Assembly (NCBI GenBank): GCA_029287875.1
Contig: JARFQH010000209.1
Location: forward strand, 1 to 15,930
DNA from: Desulfobacteraceae bacterium
GTDB lineage: Bacteria > Desulfobacterota > Desulfobacteria > Desulfobacterales > SG8-13
Length of the DNA: 15,930 bases
Reading direction: 5' to 3'
The notes beneath the pieces were generated by a model. It was not told the DNA's origin and did not search any database. It saw nothing but the letters and a program-made list of their open reading frames with translations. The translations under genes were made by a program, and so were the position numbers. Shown here one piece after another: positions 15,564 through 15,930 of this stretch. The first letter of the stretch is position 1; each line of letters begins with the position of its first letter.

Positions 15564-15636
15564 CCCGGTCACGCGAAGGTGTGGCCGCTGCACCTGCGGT
15601 TGTATCACTATCGGTGGGACTGCAGCCTTGACCGGG
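15564..15636 (+). promoter_or_regulatory. nested inverted repeats in the symporter leader
   Basis: CCCGGTCA (15564-15571) and TGACCGGG (15629-15636) are perfect complements, and inside them GCTGCA (15587-15592) and TGCAGC (15621-15626) are another perfect pair; CACC/GGTG can add four more pairs. The structure ends 45 bases before the symporter ATG. If transcribed it would form a long hairpin in the leader. No known riboswitch motif is recognised. Confidence 0.35.
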
Positions 15637-15680
15637 ACCGAAATTGACCATTTCTGGACGGACACCAGGGAGAAAATGCA

Positions 15681-15930
15681 ATGCTGATAAAAATCGCCGT
15701 CTTTACGGCCTACTTTTTGGTGGTTCTCGTGATCGGCATCGTTGCCCGCACACGATGGAAATCGACCCCCGAAAGTTATTTTCTGGCCGATCGCAGACTC
15801 GGCACCTTGGTGTTGCTGGGCACCATGGTGGCCACCAACTTTTCGGCCTTCACCGTATTCGGCACCTCGGGCGCCGGTTACCGCGATGGCTATGCCTTTT
15901 TCCCGATTATGGGTTTCGGCACCGGTTTCA
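15681..15930 (+). CDS. sodium:solute symporter family protein, 5' part
   Basis: The first 83 codons of a membrane transporter that continues past the window. The translation opens with a hydrophobic helix (MLIKIAVFTAYFLVVLVIGI), then a short basic loop, then the sodium/solute symporter pattern SYFLADRRLGTLVLLGTMVA followed by TNFSAFTVFGTSGAGYRDG. This fits the N-terminal two helices of the SSF (sodium:solute symporter, PutP/SglT/Pan) family, in which the second segment helps form the sodium site. The ATG has GGGAG about nine bases upstream; the ATG at 15676 is out of frame and soon stops. The substrate cannot be told from this part. It is divergent from nuo, so a functional link to complex I is not implied. 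Confidence 0.88.
   Translation, partial: MLIKIAVFTAYFLVVLVIGIVARTRWKSTPESYFLADRRLGTLVLLGTMVATNFSAFTVFGTSGAGYRDGYAFFPIMGFGTGF

Larger units (their letters stand above)
15160..15680. other. divergent intergenic region between nuoA and the symporter gene
   Basis: This region separates the leftward nuo operon from the rightward symporter gene. From left to right it holds an AT-rich stretch (15180-15260) suited to the nuo promoter, a 6S-like RNA on the plus strand with its terminator (to 15492), a 12-bp perfect palindrome CGGCCCGGGCCG (15532-15543), and a nested inverted-repeat leader (15564-15636) before the symporter ribosome binding site. A 48-codon plus-strand frame at 15501-15647 has no ribosome binding site and overlaps the inverted repeats; I do not call it a gene. 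Confidence 0.55.

Noticed and set aside
15501..15647. 48-codon plus-strand frame upstream of the symporter
   Set aside because: No ribosome binding site, it starts just after a terminator and spans inverted repeats; composition looks non-coding.

Overview
The window is dominated by one leftward (minus-strand) operon for the proton-pumping NADH:quinone oxidoreductase (respiratory complex I). Transcription order is nuoA, nuoBCD (one fused gene), nuoE, F, G, H, I, J, K, L, M, N, so all 14 canonical subunits are carried by 12 genes. The peripheral arm (NuoE, F, G, I and the fused BCD chain) keeps the ligands expected for its flavin and iron-sulfur chain, and the membrane arm (A, H, J, K, L, M, N) is complete. 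Several junctions overlap by 1 to 4 bases (A/BCD, J/K, M/N), which suggests translational coupling. Three spacers exceed 100 bases (F/G, H/I, I/J) and hold repeats or hairpins.

Layout from left to right: 1-333 is non-coding as far as I can tell, with a hairpin and a promoter-like sequence pointing left. Positions 334-15159 are the nuo operon. Positions 15160-15680 are an intergenic region that appears to carry a 6S-like RNA gene on the plus strand, ending in a clear rho-independent terminator. From 15681 a plus-strand sodium:solute symporter gene runs off the window.

The GC-rich coding sequence, the B-C-D fusion, the Deltaproteobacteria-like subunit sequences and the repeat-rich spacers suggest a member of the Desulfobacterota (former Deltaproteobacteria), possibly near Desulfosarcina/Desulfococcus. 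That is inference from remembered family features, not a search.

The main points for a second look are: a 156-bp imperfect palindrome, MITE-like, that has replaced the end of nuoF and supplies its last 22 residues; substitutions in conserved positions of the NADH/FMN pocket of NuoF; a NuoM that lacks the usual TM7 lysine and has Asp for the TM5 Glu; the B-C-D fusion with a long Pro/Gly-rich linker; a hairpin that masks the nuoF ribosome binding site; and the 6S-like RNA beside the operon.
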